Assembly (NCBI GenBank): GCA_900114405.1
Contig: FOSY01000015.1
Span: forward strand, 1-64,000
DNA: 64,000 nt
Direction of reading: 5' to 3'
Origin: Lachnospiraceae bacterium KH1T2
GTDB taxonomy: Bacteria; Bacillota; Clostridia; Lachnospirales; Lachnospiraceae
A program made the translations under genes and the position numbers. The stretch's first letter is position 1, and every line of letters begins with the position of its first letter. A model generated the notes under the pieces. It ran no database searches and had not been told where the DNA came from. It saw only the letters and a program-made list of their open reading frames with translations. Below are positions 55,471 through 64,000 of the stretch, piece by piece.

Positions 55471-57639
55471 ATGTCAGTAAGAATCGCATTAGTAGGTAAT
55501 CCGAACTGTGGTAAGACAACATTATTCAATGCTCTTACAGGATCAAGCCAGTATGTAGGTAACTGGCCGGGTGTTACAGTAGAAAAGAAAGAAGGAAGAC
55601 TCAAGAGTGATAAGGATGTTATTGTGACTGACCTTCCGGGTATTTATTCACTTTCACCGTACACTCTTGAGGAAGTGGTTAGCCGAGACTATCTCTTAAA
55701 AGAGAAGCCTGAGGCAATCATCAATCTCGTTGATGCAACAAATATCGAGCGTAATCTTTATCTTACAACACAGGTTATCGAGGTCGGAATCCCTGTAGTT
55801 ATAGCGCTTAACATGATGGATGTTATCGAGAAGCGCGGTGATAAGATCGACACAAAGAAGCTTGCTGCAGAGCTTGGATGTGAGGTTGTTGAGATCTCTG
55901 CTCTTAAAGAAAAAGGTCTTGATAAAGTCGTATCTGCTGCAAAGAAGTTAGCCAAGGCAAATATTAAAGAAGCACCTGAGAAGAAATTCTCAGCTGAGAT
56001 TGAAGCTGCTATTGATAGAGTAGATGCATTTATTCCTCAGAACGTTTGCTCTGATGTTCAGAGAAGATGGTATGATATTAAACTTATCGAGCAGGATTCA
56101 AAGGTTCTTGAGTCAGTGTCTCTTCCTGCATCTGCCAGTGCTGAGATTAAGTCTGTCGTAAGTGAGCTCGAAGCAAAGTATGATGATACAACTGAGTCTA
56201 TCATTACAAATGAGAGATATGACTATATCGTTAAGGTGGTTTCATCTTGTGTTAAGAAGCCAAAGCAGAAGGATTCTATCTCAGATAAGATCGACCGTAT
56301 AGTAACAAACCGTATCCTTGGTATCCCGATCTTCATCGTTATCATGGGATTCGTATACTATATCTCTGTTGGTTCAGGACTTGGTACTATGGGTACTGAC
56401 TGGGTAAATGATGTATTATTTGGAGCTATCATCCCTAAGGCTGTTACGAATGCTCTTACAAGTGCCGGAGCAAGTCCTGTGCTTATCGATGTAATTGTAA
56501 ATGGTATTATCAACGGTGTTGGTTCTGTACTTGGTTTCCTTCCACAGATGATAATGCTCTTCCTTTGCCTTTCTATCCTTGAAGATATCGGATATATGGT
56601 AAGAATCGCATTTGTTATGGACCGTGTATTCCGTCACTTCGGACTTTCAGGAAAGAGCTTCATCCCGCTTATCATCGGCGCCGGATGTGGTGTTCCTGGT
56701 ATTCAGGCTTCAAAGACTATCGAAAACGACAACGACCGTCGTCTTACGATCATGACAGCTACATACATCCCTTGTGGAGCTAAGCTTCCTGTTATCGCAC
56801 TTCTTGAAGGTGTAATCTTTGGCGGAAGCTGGTATCTTGCTTCACTTATGTATGTCATCGGTGTATTTGCAGTTCTTCTTGTAGCTATCATCCTTAAGAA
56901 GACAAAGCCTTTCCATGGTCAGGCAGCACCATTCGTTATGGAGCTTCCGGCTTACCACATTCCATCTGCTAAGACTGTACTTATGCATGTTTGGGAGAGA
57001 ACATGGGCATTCATTAAGAAAGCCGGAACAGTCCTCTTCCTCGCTTGTATCGTTATGTGGTTCATCTCATCTTATGGATTTACAAATGGTGCATTCGGAC
57101 TTGTAGAAGATGCAAATGATTCACTTATCGCAGCAATCGGTGGAATTTTTGCACCAATCTTTACACCGGCAGGATTTGGTTCATGGCAGGCAGTAGCATC
57201 TTCACTTTCAGGCTTCGTTGCAAAGGAGTCAATTGTTTCAACAATGTCTATCCTTGCAATGGCAGGTCAGGAACTTGCAGAAGACGATCCTTCACTTTGG
57301 AGTGGCGTTCAGGCATTCTTCCCTGCAGCAACAATGGGTGTAGCAGCATTTAGTTTCCTTCTTTTCAACCTTCTTGACTCTCCTTGTCTTGCAGCTATAA
57401 CAACAGGTATGAAGGAAATGGCATCAGCTAAGTGGTCAGCATTTATGATCATCTTCCAGAATGTATTTGCTTATCTTGTAGCAGTAATGGTTTACCAGCT
57501 TGGATCATTCCTTGTTTATGGAGTGTTCACAGCAGGAACAGTTGTAGGATTTATCATCCTTGCAGCGCTTCTTGTGGCTGTATTCCGTCCAGACCCTTAT
57601 AAAAACGCAGATCTTGAGGCTCGTCGTTCAGTAGCATAA
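55471..57639 (+). CDS. feoB: ferrous iron transport protein B
   Basis: A 722-residue iron permease. The N-terminal G domain has G1 'GNPNCGKTTLFNALTG', 'VGNWPGVTVEKKEG', G3 'DLPGIYSL' and G4 'NMMD'. A helical linker follows, then about 10-11 membrane segments with the gate motifs 'GAGCGVPGIQASKTIEN' and 'PCGAKLPVI' and, in the second half, 'FVAKESIVSTMSIL'. Strong codon bias suggests high expression. The start at 55471 uses GGAGG just upstream; a start at 55459 would encode the ribosome binding site. Confidence 0.97.
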   Translation: MSVRIALVGNPNCGKTTLFNALTGSSQYVGNWPGVTVEKKEGRLKSDKDVIVTDLPGIYSLSPYTLEEVVSRDYLLKEKPEAIINLVDATNIERNLYLTTQVIEVGIPVVIALNMMDVIEKRGDKIDTKKLAAELGCEVVEISALKEKGLDKVVSAAKKLAKANIKEAPEKKFSAEIEAAIDRVDAFIPQNVCSDVQRRWYDIKLIEQDSKVLESVSLPASASAEIKSVVSELEAKYDDTTESIITNERYDYIVKVVSSCVKKPKQKDSISDKIDRIVTNRILGIPIFIVIMGFVYYISVGSGLGTMGTDWVNDVLFGAIIPKAVTNALTSAGASPVLIDVIVNGIINGVGSVLGFLPQMIMLFLCLSILEDIGYMVRIAFVMDRVFRHFGLSGKSFIPLIIGAGCGVPGIQASKTIENDNDRRLTIMTATYIPCGAKLPVIALLEGVIFGGSWYLASLMYVIGVFAVLLVAIILKKTKPFHGQAAPFVMELPAYHIPSAKTVLMHVWERTWAFIKKAGTVLFLACIVMWFISSYGFTNGAFGLVEDANDSLIAAIGGIFAPIFTPAGFGSWQAVASSLSGFVAKESIVSTMSILAMAGQELAEDDPSLWSGVQAFFPAATMGVAAFSFLLFNLLDSPCLAAITTGMKEMASAKWSAFMIIFQNVFAYLVAVMVYQLGSFLVYGVFTAGTVVGFIILAALLVAVFRPDPYKNADLEARRSVA

Positions 57640-57649
57640 TGGAGGCTTT

Positions 57650-57904
57650 ATGAGCAATTCTCAGGTTTTGGAGAAACTACGAGAGAATGGATGCCGTATT
57701 ACGAAACAGAGGCGTCTGATCGTAGATGTTATAATGCAGAATGATTTCACAACTTGTAAGGACATCTATTATCAAGTTGCCGGCAGAGACCGTACGATCG
57801 GTATGGCTACGGTTTACAGAATGATACGTCAATTAGAAGAGCTTGGAATAGTAAATCGTGTTGAGCGTATAGAAGTCTGTGCAAATATAAATGATAAGAA
57901 TTAA
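57650..57904 (+). CDS. short Fur-like protein with only the DNA-binding domain
   Basis: An 84-residue winged-helix protein: 'LRENGCRITKQRRLIVDVI' and 'TIGMATVYRMIRQLEELGIVNRVE' are Fur-family DNA-binding motifs. It stops where the metal-binding dimerisation domain of Fur should start. No frameshifted continuation is visible downstream, so it is probably a genuine short protein. It is last in the feo operon, the position FeoC (also a small winged-helix protein) takes in enterobacteria. GGAGG precedes the ATG. Confidence 0.85.
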   Translation: MSNSQVLEKLRENGCRITKQRRLIVDVIMQNDFTTCKDIYYQVAGRDRTIGMATVYRMIRQLEELGIVNRVERIEVCANINDKN

Positions 57905-57917
57905 AAAAAGGAATAAT

Positions 57918-57950
57918 GCGTTGTGTCTTAAAATAGGCACAGCGCTTTTT
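57918..57950 (+). terminator. feo operon terminator
   Basis: GCGTTGTG (57918-57925) pairs with CACAGCGC (57938-57945, one G-U), followed by TTTTT. Confidence 0.85.
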
Positions 57951-57987
57951 CTTTTCTTAAAGACATTTATAAGGTATACTTTAGATT

Positions 57988-59013
57988 ATGAAGAATTATA
58001 TTATTATGGATCTTGAATGGAATCAGGGGTCTGCGCTCACAGAGAACCCGAATATTCCTTTTGAGGTTATAGAAATAGGAGCTGTTAAGCTCGATGAAAA
58101 TAGAAATATTGTAGATACTTTTGACAGTTTGATACGTCCACAGGTCTATAAAAAAATGAATGCGATGACGCAGAAGGTCATTCATATGGAAATGAAGGAT
58201 CTTCAGAATGCAGAGATCTTTCCTCATGTTTTCAGAAAATTTATGAAATGGTGTGGTGATGATTATATATTCTGTACGTGGGGAAATCTGGATCTTACAG
58301 AGCTTCAGACAAATATGAGATATTATGGGCTTGAGCCGTTTTCAGACGGTCCGTTGAAGTATCTGGATCTGCAGAAGCTGTTTAGCATTGTCTACTCTGA
58401 CGGACGGACCAGACGAGCGCTTGAAACAGCTGTTGAATTCATGCAGATAGAGAAGAAGGAAACTTTTCACCATGCGGACGGAGATGCGTGGTATACTGCG
58501 CAGATAATGCGTAAGATGAACCGGCCGGATGTCGAAGTGTATTACTCCTATGATACTTTCCACATTCCAAGAGATGCGGAGCATGAGGTGCATGCAAAGT
58601 TTCCGACGTATTCGAAGTATATTTCAAGGGCATTTTTGGATAAAGCAGAAGCGATGAAGGATAGTGAGGTTAGATCAGCAAGATGCTTTATCTGCGAAAG
58701 AGAACTTCGTCAGACAGTACAATGGTTCTCGCTGAACAGTAAGAACTACTTTAACGTGGGAATTTGCGAAAAGCATGGTTTGATGAGGTCAAAGCTCAGA
58801 GTAAAGAAGAATGAAAAAGGCAATGTCTATGTCGTAAAGACTTTGAGAAGATGTGATCAGGATGAGGCTGATGAGCTTAAAAAGAAAGAGCGTAAGGCTA
58901 AAGTTCAGGCGGAGAAATATGAGGCGATCGAGCGTGCAAAAGCGAAGCGGGGGCGCAATCATGTGCGCAAAAAGAAAACTATAGGTAAGATCAGTAAGAA
59001 AACCAAGGCATGA
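57988..59013 (+). CDS. DEDDh 3'-5' exonuclease (KapD/ERI1-like)
   Basis: A 341-residue nuclease. Exo I is 'IIMDLEWN' (catalytic Asp8, Glu10), with 'EVIEIGAVKLDE', 'TWGNLDLTELQ' (Exo II) and 'HHADGDAWYTA' (Exo III, His and Asp). The C-terminal 140 residues include two Cys in 'ARCFICERELRQTVQW' and a very basic tail rich in Lys and Arg. No ribosome binding site is visible, and a TATACT box ends only seven bases before the ATG, so the mRNA may be leaderless. Confidence 0.85.
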   Translation: MKNYIIMDLEWNQGSALTENPNIPFEVIEIGAVKLDENRNIVDTFDSLIRPQVYKKMNAMTQKVIHMEMKDLQNAEIFPHVFRKFMKWCGDDYIFCTWGNLDLTELQTNMRYYGLEPFSDGPLKYLDLQKLFSIVYSDGRTRRALETAVEFMQIEKKETFHHADGDAWYTAQIMRKMNRPDVEVYYSYDTFHIPRDAEHEVHAKFPTYSKYISRAFLDKAEAMKDSEVRSARCFICERELRQTVQWFSLNSKNYFNVGICEKHGLMRSKLRVKKNEKGNVYVVKTLRRCDQDEADELKKKERKAKVQAEKYEAIERAKAKRGRNHVRKKKTIGKISKKTKA

Positions 59014-59014
59014 G

Positions 59015-59055
59015 AAAAGCTGTGAAATTGGAGAAGTTCCTTTTTCACAGCTTTT
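59015..59055. terminator. bidirectional terminator, exonuclease / carboxypeptidase
   Basis: AAAAGCTGTGAAA and TTTCACAGCTTTT form a perfect 13-bp stem between convergent genes, with T-runs on both strands. Confidence 0.93.
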
Positions 59056-59063
59056 TACTTTAA

Positions 59064-60539
59064 TTACTTAAAATCAAAATCGTCAAATTCGGATGAGTAA
59101 CGTCTGTTGTGCTTTAAGATATTTTTGCGGCGACGGTTTGCGTAGTGATTATGCCTGAAAATAAGCCAAAGTATAAATATTATCAATAGCAAAGCGCCGA
59201 GAATGATGCCTGCGATCCAAAGATATTTAACGTTTACATAAATTATGCTGTTTGCTGATACAGAATTAGCCGAAGCGGAGTGAACTACAGGCTCGTCATC
59301 ACCCTGCACAGAAGCAGTACCGAAGCTAAAGCTTTGAGTATCAGAAGAGGTGAGGATAAGCGAAGTCCTTCCAACGTAGACATCACCATATGCATAGTCG
59401 ATATCTGCAATGGCATTCTTTGATTCCGGCTCGTAGTTGATGGTGTAAGTCAGGTCACTGAAACTTGCTGTGTTCGGGATGATGACGCTTCCGTTAGGAT
59501 CAAGCCCGAGCATTGCCTTGGAGCTTCCGAAAATATCGGCATCGGTATCAAAGAAATCAGAATTATCGATGCTGAAACTTGAGTCATTATCGGCGACATT
59601 GAGCTTCTGAAAATTATCAAAGCCATAATCCAGAAGCGTTGCTGTGTCGGTGTACTGTGCCGGCGGCTCAGCTTTCATAACGACGCAGATAAGATTCATC
59701 CCGTTTCGCTCAGCAGCAGTTACCAGTGTAGAACGAGCTACATTTGTATAGCCTGTTTTTCCCCATGTAACACCGTCGTATGCATAGTCCTTGCCGGGAT
59801 ACATGCCGTGGTGGTTAGGTATCACGAAAGTATCAGGCTGTGTTGCTGTCGCCTTTACTTCATAGCGTGAAGTGCTTGCTATACGAACGCAGGTCTCGTT
59901 ATTATTGAAGGCTCTGGCGATGAGCGCAAGGTCGTGAGCAGTTGTCCAATGTTCGTCGTTTGGAAGACCGTTCGCATTCATAAAGTGAGTATTGGTACAG
60001 CCAAGCTCTGCAGCACGCTTATTCATAAGCTTTGCGAATTCCTCGGTAGAACCTGAGATATGCTCGGCGATAGCGGCAGCTACTTCGTTTGCAGAGGCGA
60101 GCATTACACAATATATCGCCTCTTCCATGGTGATAGACTCACCGACGTCTATACCGACGTTTGAAGAGCCTCTGTCGATTCCGAAAACGGCTTCTTTGGA
60201 GAAGGTAACAGTTTCGTCCATAGAACAGTTTTCGGCGGCTAAAAGGCAGGTCATGATCTTGGTAGTACTTGCCGGGAAATGGATGGTGTCCATATTTTTG
60301 TTGTAAAGGATCGTGCCTGTGTCAGCATCCATTAATACGGCGCTTTCAGAGGCAATCTCCTGAGCTTGAGGCCAGCCGGGGATGGAATTACTAGAAGCCG
60401 GCATTGCCATTCTGGCGGCATTTATATCTTCACGAGTGACTTCTGCTGCAAAAGCAGTGGCAGAGGTTGACATAACCTGAGTGGCAACAGTTATAAATGC
60501 AACTCCTGCGTAAATTATTTTTTTTAATCTATTAATCAA
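59064..60539 (-). CDS. D-alanyl-D-alanine carboxypeptidase (PBP5/DacA type)
   Basis: A 491-residue exported peptidase. A signal peptide ends at 'SATAFAAE'. SxxK is 'PASTTKIMT', SxN is 'ASANEVAAA', KTG is 'WGKTGYTN', all canonical. A beta-rich C-terminal region leads to a membrane segment ('YLWIAGIILGALLLIIFILWLIF') and a basic cytoplasmic tail, so the enzyme is anchored at its C-terminus. A TTG start at 60539 is preferred: GAGG lies nine bases upstream, and the alternative ATG at 60590 falls inside the promoter. Confidence 0.92.
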   Translation of the reverse strand: MINRLKKIIYAGVAFITVATQVMSTSATAFAAEVTREDINAARMAMPASSNSIPGWPQAQEIASESAVLMDADTGTILYNKNMDTIHFPASTTKIMTCLLAAENCSMDETVTFSKEAVFGIDRGSSNVGIDVGESITMEEAIYCVMLASANEVAAAIAEHISGSTEEFAKLMNKRAAELGCTNTHFMNANGLPNDEHWTTAHDLALIARAFNNNETCVRIASTSRYEVKATATQPDTFVIPNHHGMYPGKDYAYDGVTWGKTGYTNVARSTLVTAAERNGMNLICVVMKAEPPAQYTDTATLLDYGFDNFQKLNVADNDSSFSIDNSDFFDTDADIFGSSKAMLGLDPNGSVIIPNTASFSDLTYTINYEPESKNAIADIDYAYGDVYVGRTSLILTSSDTQSFSFGTASVQGDDEPVVHSASANSVSANSIIYVNVKYLWIAGIILGALLLIIFILWLIFRHNHYANRRRKNILKHNRRYSSEFDDFDFK

Positions 60540-60581
60540 TTTAAAATACCTCGTATACAAACTTGAAAAAAACACGTACTT

Positions 60582-60610
60582 ATCATACACTAATTAAGTT
60601 TATGAATCAA
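60582..60610 (-). promoter_or_regulatory. promoter of the PBP5-type gene
   Basis: Minus strand TTGATT (60610-60605), 17 bases, TATGAT (60587-60582). The start site near 60575 is downstream of the ATG at 60590, which rules that ATG out and supports TTG at 60539. Confidence 0.65.
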
Positions 60611-60641
60611 TTGCAGTAATCAACAGTCAAAGGAGATTAAG

Positions 60642-61289
60642 ATGAGGCTGAGAAATATACCCGGAGCGAAGGATGTAGTTGCGGCAGATGTACGTTGTAT
60701 GAATACTCCGGAGGAGACAAAGGGTAAATGGAAAGAAATTTTTGGAAATGATGCGCCCGTCAGAGTTGAAGTAGGCATGGGCAAGGGACGCTTTATCATA
60801 GATATGGCTGTCAAATATCCGGATATTAATTTTGTGGGAATTGAAATGTATGAGTCAGTGATGATCAAAGCTCTTAAGCATCTCGATGATATGGAAGATC
60901 AGCCGAAGAACGTCAGATTCATCAGGATGGATGCGAGGATGATCTCTGAGTGGTTTGAGCCGGGAGAAGTTGACAGGATCTACCTGAATTTCTCTGATCC
61001 ATGGCCGAAGGCAAGACATGCAAAGAGAAGGCTTGAATCAAAGGAATTTCTCACAAGATTTGCACGTATAATTAAGAAAGACGGAGTTATAGAGTTTAAA
61101 ACAGATAATCAGGACCTTTTCAGCTTTGCATTAGAGGAAGTTGAGCCTGCAGGCTGGGAGCTTCTTTACCAGACAAGGGACCTTCACAATGATGCTGAGC
61201 AGATGAAGGACAATGTTATGACAGAGTATGAAGAAAAATTCTCATCAAAGGGAAATCCGATCTGTAAATATATAATTAAACAGAAGTAA
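60642..61289 (+). CDS. trmB: tRNA (guanine-46-N7) methyltransferase
   Basis: A 215-residue TrmB. Motif I is 'RVEVGMGKGRFIIDMA', and the family hallmark 'NFSDPWPKARHAKRRL' contains the catalytic region, with 'EFKTDNQDLF' further on. It uses S-adenosylmethionine to make m7G46 in the tRNA variable loop. AAAGGAG precedes the ATG. It is divergent from the carboxypeptidase gene. Confidence 0.97.
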   Translation: MRLRNIPGAKDVVAADVRCMNTPEETKGKWKEIFGNDAPVRVEVGMGKGRFIIDMAVKYPDINFVGIEMYESVMIKALKHLDDMEDQPKNVRFIRMDARMISEWFEPGEVDRIYLNFSDPWPKARHAKRRLESKEFLTRFARIIKKDGVIEFKTDNQDLFSFALEEVEPAGWELLYQTRDLHNDAEQMKDNVMTEYEEKFSSKGNPICKYIIKQK

Positions 61290-61290
61290 T

Positions 61291-61329
61291 AAAACACGTC
61301 CATGTGATAGAACGCATGGGCGTGTTTTT
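61291..61329 (+). terminator. trmB terminator
   Basis: AAAACACG...CCATG pairs with CATGG...CGTGTTTT across a 10-base loop, followed by T's. A-tracts also make it usable for the convergent minus-strand gene. Confidence 0.85.
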
Positions 61330-61337
61330 GTTAGACA

Positions 61338-62411
61338 TTATTTATTTTTTTTACCCACAAGGGATGGGGCAAACTTGTTTATCAGGTTTATCATCACGAC
61401 TTCTGCGATAATGACGAAGATGAGACTTAGTATACTCAGGACTGCGTCGTGTGATACCGGGTTTGTGAGTGGCTTTGAAAAATGCAGTCCACCTACTTCG
61501 GCTACGTAAAGGATGTAAAAATCGAGATGGGTGACCATTATCACCAATGAGTTTTTACCAAGCCATGAAAGCCACTTTAAGATTCCTTTTTCTGAAGCCT
61601 CCTCTGTACTGCGGCAGAGAAGTATCAAGCCCAGACTTCCGCATACGGCAGCCACGAGATAAAGAAGTATATTTCCAAACACAAGGAAGTGCAGGTCAGT
61701 CATTCCGTTGTAGGATGCAGCGTAGCATGTGATGCACATGAGACCTGTACCTGTAACGAAGTCAAGTGACGAGAATGAATTATAGCTGAGCACCTTTTTA
61801 AGTAAAAATCCTATGTTTAGAAGCAGCATGCAGAAGAAGATCCTGAGTACTGCAACTGCAAAAAAGTGAAAGACTGCAAACGGTATTGATGCGCCATATG
61901 CAGCATTTGCTGCTTCTAAAACAGGTGATAGCAGCAGGCTCAATGCAGCAAGAACAATGGAAATCACAGTTGATGCTGCAGTTTTGAACTTTTTCAGCAA
62001 GGCGATAAGGATAAGCTCAGAAAAAAACAGAGCAGGCAAAAACCAAAGTACGGAAATTCCATAAAGTGTCAAAGTCTGGAGTGAATCCATGAAAACAGTA
62101 TTCCAGCCGCCATCACGTTTGGTTAACATAAAGTAACATATGTAGATTATGATATCCAAAACTGAAAAATAGAGATATGGAAGAAAAATGCGGCGTATGC
62201 GCTTGCTGAGTATAGTTTTAAATTTGCGCTCGTGAGCACCGGAAATATTAAGCAGTATGCCGGAAATAATGAAAAAGAGCGGCATATGAAAGGACACAAT
62301 GAATACACGCAAGTCCTTGCTGATATATTCAATGTGTCCGAGTACTACTAATATTATACCGATTCCCTTTGCAAGATCGAGATAATTATAATGTTTTTTA
62401 GTTTGTGTCAT
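61338..62411 (-). CDS. acyltransferase-3 family membrane protein
   Basis: A 357-residue polytopic protein of the acyltransferase_3 (OatA/WecH-like) family. Seen: 'YNYLDLAKGIGIILVVLGH' with the conserved His, 'SFHMPLFFIISGILLN' and 'KRIRRIFLPYLYFSVLD', then about ten membrane segments. It may O-acetylate a cell-wall or capsule sugar. The start at 62411 (MTQTKKHYNYLD) lies one base beyond the amidase stop; longer starts would overlap the amidase gene and encode non-family sequence. Confidence 0.88.
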   Translation of the reverse strand: MTQTKKHYNYLDLAKGIGIILVVLGHIEYISKDLRVFIVSFHMPLFFIISGILLNISGAHERKFKTILSKRIRRIFLPYLYFSVLDIIIYICYFMLTKRDGGWNTVFMDSLQTLTLYGISVLWFLPALFFSELILIALLKKFKTAASTVISIVLAALSLLLSPVLEAANAAYGASIPFAVFHFFAVAVLRIFFCMLLLNIGFLLKKVLSYNSFSSLDFVTGTGLMCITCYAASYNGMTDLHFLVFGNILLYLVAAVCGSLGLILLCRSTEEASEKGILKWLSWLGKNSLVIMVTHLDFYILYVAEVGGLHFSKPLTNPVSHDAVLSILSLIFVIIAEVVMINLINKFAPSLVGKKNK

Positions 62412-62412
62412 T

Positions 62413-63150
62413 TTAGTTGGCAGCTGTTCCGGCTGCAAGTGATGCAAAGTATTGATCGATTCCATTAGCGATTCCTGTAGCCATGAGCGTCTGATAGTCG
62501 CCATTAGCCATGTTCAGATCCTCTGTAGGGTTTGTCATGAAACCAAGCTCAAGGATTGAAACAGGAACCTGACTCCAGTTGATACCACTCATGGTATCGC
62601 TCTGAGATACGCCTTTATTCTTCTGACCTGTAGCGGCTGTCTGTCCATTGACGATGCATGAAGAGAGCAGCTGGCTTGCAGGAGCGATGCCGGCACAGTA
62701 AGGATTAGCGGTAGAAGGCGCAAGGGCAAGTACACCGGAAACAGCGCTGGAATTTACACCATTCGCATGAATTCTGATAAAGGCGTCTGCCTTTGCATTA
62801 TTTGCAATCTGAGCACGCTCGGCATTACTGATGTTCACATCGTCAGAAGTTCTTGTCATGATAACCGTGTATCCACGAGCTGTAAGGACAGACTGAAGCT
62901 TGAGTGAAACCTGAAGGTTCAGCTGAGCTTCTGTAAGTCCGCTCCAGGCGCCGTGTGTACCTGCGGCAACTTTAGCCTTTGTAATAGCTGAGCCGGGAGC
63001 GATAGGCTCCGGAGCAGTGTTTGCTTTTGCCTGATGACCGGGGTCGATGCAGATGATCTTTCCATTGGAAGCAACGGAAGCAGCAAAAGCTGATGTACTT
63101 AAAGAAAAAGTAACGATGGCAGCCATTAAAAGAGCCGCAAATTTTTTCAT
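62413..63150 (-). CDS. N-acetylmuramoyl-L-alanine amidase (Amidase_3)
   Basis: A 245-residue secreted zinc amidase that cleaves the bond between muramic acid and stem peptide. The signal peptide MKKFAALLMAAIVTFSLS ends at AFAA. Zinc ligands and catalytic Glu are in 'IICIDPGHQA', 'IRIHANGV' and 'SILELGFMTNPTED'. There is no cell-wall-binding repeat, so it is a minimal enzyme. It lies 23 bases downstream of udk and just before the acyltransferase gene. Confidence 0.94.
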   Translation of the reverse strand: MKKFAALLMAAIVTFSLSTSAFAASVASNGKIICIDPGHQAKANTAPEPIAPGSAITKAKVAAGTHGAWSGLTEAQLNLQVSLKLQSVLTARGYTVIMTRTSDDVNISNAERAQIANNAKADAFIRIHANGVNSSAVSGVLALAPSTANPYCAGIAPASQLLSSCIVNGQTAATGQKNKGVSQSDTMSGINWSQVPVSILELGFMTNPTEDLNMANGDYQTLMATGIANGIDQYFASLAAGTAAN

Positions 63151-63173
63151 AGATATTTTCCTCCCTGAGATAA

Positions 63174-63896
63174 TTAGTATTTAAGAGACTTGCTTGCCTC
63201 TGAGAAATATTGCTCTTCCTCATTAGTATTCTGACGTACAGCGACTTTACCGCCATCAAGTAATGACTGGATCTTAGTAGCTACGAGGTCGAGTGCGACA
63301 TCGTTCATTCCGCTGTTTGTCACGAAGTCGGCATACATCTTTGTAGGCTCGACATAAAGATAGTGCATAGGCTTAACTGTTGTAAGGTATTGATCGATGA
63401 TGTTCTCGATATCACGACCGCGCTCCTTAACATCTCGCTGTACACGACGAAGGATTCTCTCATCTGCATCTGCATCAACAAAGATACGGATATCCATCAT
63501 CTTGCGAAGTCTTTCGTCTGCAAGTACAAGGATACCTTCGAGAAGGATGATGCGGCTTGGCTTAACGACAGTAACTTCATTGGAACGGTTGTGATTTGAG
63601 TAGTCGTAAATAGGACACTGTACTGCGTGACCATTCTTGAGCTCTCTTAAGTGCTCGATGAGAAGATCTGTCTCAAACGCTGAAGGATGGTCATAGTTCA
63701 TCTTTTTACGCTCTTCGAAAGAAAGGTCGTCCTGTGCTCTGTAGTAGTTGTCGTGGTAGAGAACTGTTACGTGGTCACCGAATTTATCCTTAAGGCGGTT
63801 AGTGAATGTTGACTTTCCTGAGCCTGTTCCACCGGCAATTCCGATAATGATAGGCTTCTGTGATACTTCTTCGTTTTTAACTTCTGTGTTGCTCAT
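63174..63896 (-). CDS. udk: uridine kinase
   Basis: A 240-residue P-loop kinase that phosphorylates uridine and cytidine for pyrimidine salvage. Walker A is 'GIAGGTGSGKSTFTNRL' (about 18-34). Typical stretches are 'YHDNYYRAQDDLSFEERKKMNYDHPSAFETDLL' given by key residues DxYY and NYDHPxAF, and 'FVDADADERILRRVQRDVKERG'. Length is slightly above the usual 210, with an extra charged tail. The remaining 104 bases to the right edge hold its upstream region. Confidence 0.95.
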   Translation of the reverse strand: MSNTEVKNEEVSQKPIIIGIAGGTGSGKSTFTNRLKDKFGDHVTVLYHDNYYRAQDDLSFEERKKMNYDHPSAFETDLLIEHLRELKNGHAVQCPIYDYSNHNRSNEVTVVKPSRIILLEGILVLADERLRKMMDIRIFVDADADERILRRVQRDVKERGRDIENIIDQYLTTVKPMHYLYVEPTKMYADFVTNSGMNDVALDLVATKIQSLLDGGKVAVRQNTNEEEQYFSEASKSLKY

Positions 63897-64000
63897 TTGA
63901 TCCTCATTTCATTTTAAATCTCATTATAACTTCCACTTAGTCTATCATTTTTAAAACGTCAGGGCAATAATTCAGGGAAGAAGTTGTACTTTTTTAAGAA

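Overview
The window is a low-GC Firmicute chromosome segment centred on the replication origin. The gene order dnaA-dnaN-yaaA-recF-gyrB-gyrA on the minus strand, diverging from rpmH-rnpA-yidD-yidC-jag / mnmE-mnmG-rsmG-parA-parB on the plus strand, is the classic Bacillota origin layout. DnaA boxes lie between dnaA and rpmH (about 17.69-17.98 kb), and three parS sites lie just before parA. The protein families present (DUF4446 after parB, a DUF3881-like protein, an rrn-type leader at the left edge, feoA-feoA-feoB plus a short Fur-like protein) point to Lachnospiraceae, perhaps the Butyrivibrio/Pseudobutyrivibrio neighbourhood. The genus is an inference.

Layout. 0-7 kb: a minus-strand rRNA-type promoter pointing out of the left edge, a 1322-residue repeat-rich surface protein, and a YfhO-family membrane protein. 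6.9-8.4 kb: tRNA-Ser(GCU) and serS. 8.8-9.1 kb: two abutting palindromic elements. 9.2-17.6 kb: gyrA, gyrB, recF, yaaA, dnaN, dnaA. 17.6-18.2 kb: oriC and rpmH promoters. 18.2-28.4 kb: ribosome/tRNA modification genes and chromosome segregation genes. 28.5-32.1 kb: tRNA-Arg(CCU), yqeY-like gene, and a three-gene corrin-ring cluster (cobJ, cbiD, cobM). 32.1-37.3 kb (minus): a c-di-GMP phosphodiesterase-type protein, a MATE exporter and an RsuA/RluB pseudouridine synthase. 37.5-42.3 kb: SPFH pair hflK/hflC, DUF1294, iron-type alcohol dehydrogenase, Cof-type HAD phosphatase. 42.3-44.9 kb (minus): a putative secreted effector, a small membrane protein (possible immunity) and a YgjP-type metallopeptidase. 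45.2-52.2 kb: two tandem FIST-domain hybrid histidine kinases and a response regulator in one overlapping operon. 52.3-53.8 kb: a DD-carboxypeptidase and the tail of an IS transposase. 53.9-54.3 kb: a broken type I toxin-antitoxin locus. 54.7-57.9 kb: ferrous iron uptake operon under two Fur-like boxes. 58-63.9 kb: exonuclease, DD-carboxypeptidase, trmB, acyltransferase, N-acetylmuramoyl-L-alanine amidase and udk.

The most interesting signal is a dispersed palindromic element of exactly 112 bp, bounded by CTAG, found three times (8921-9032, 37312-37423, 54097-54208). Its arms and tip change together between copies (at least four compensated pairs), and its non-Watson-Crick pairs are G-U type on one strand only. 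The copy at 54.1 kb sits inside a small hydrophobic toxin gene. Removing 108 bp, leaving one CTAG, restores a 39-residue TxpA/BsrG-like toxin with a perfect Shine-Dalgarno sequence. A convergent antisense RNA with its own promoter and terminator overlaps its 3' end. So the element is mobile, targets or duplicates CTAG, and has inactivated a type I toxin while the antitoxin half looks intact. A second, different 111-bp palindrome with CTAG ends lies next to copy 1 and shares its CTAG.

Other points: a candidate attenuator before rpmH, a terminator hard against mnmE, glycine at the quinolone-determining position 88 of GyrA, iteron-like repeats upstream of the FIST operon, and a Fur-type protein reduced to its DNA-binding half at the end of the feo operon.
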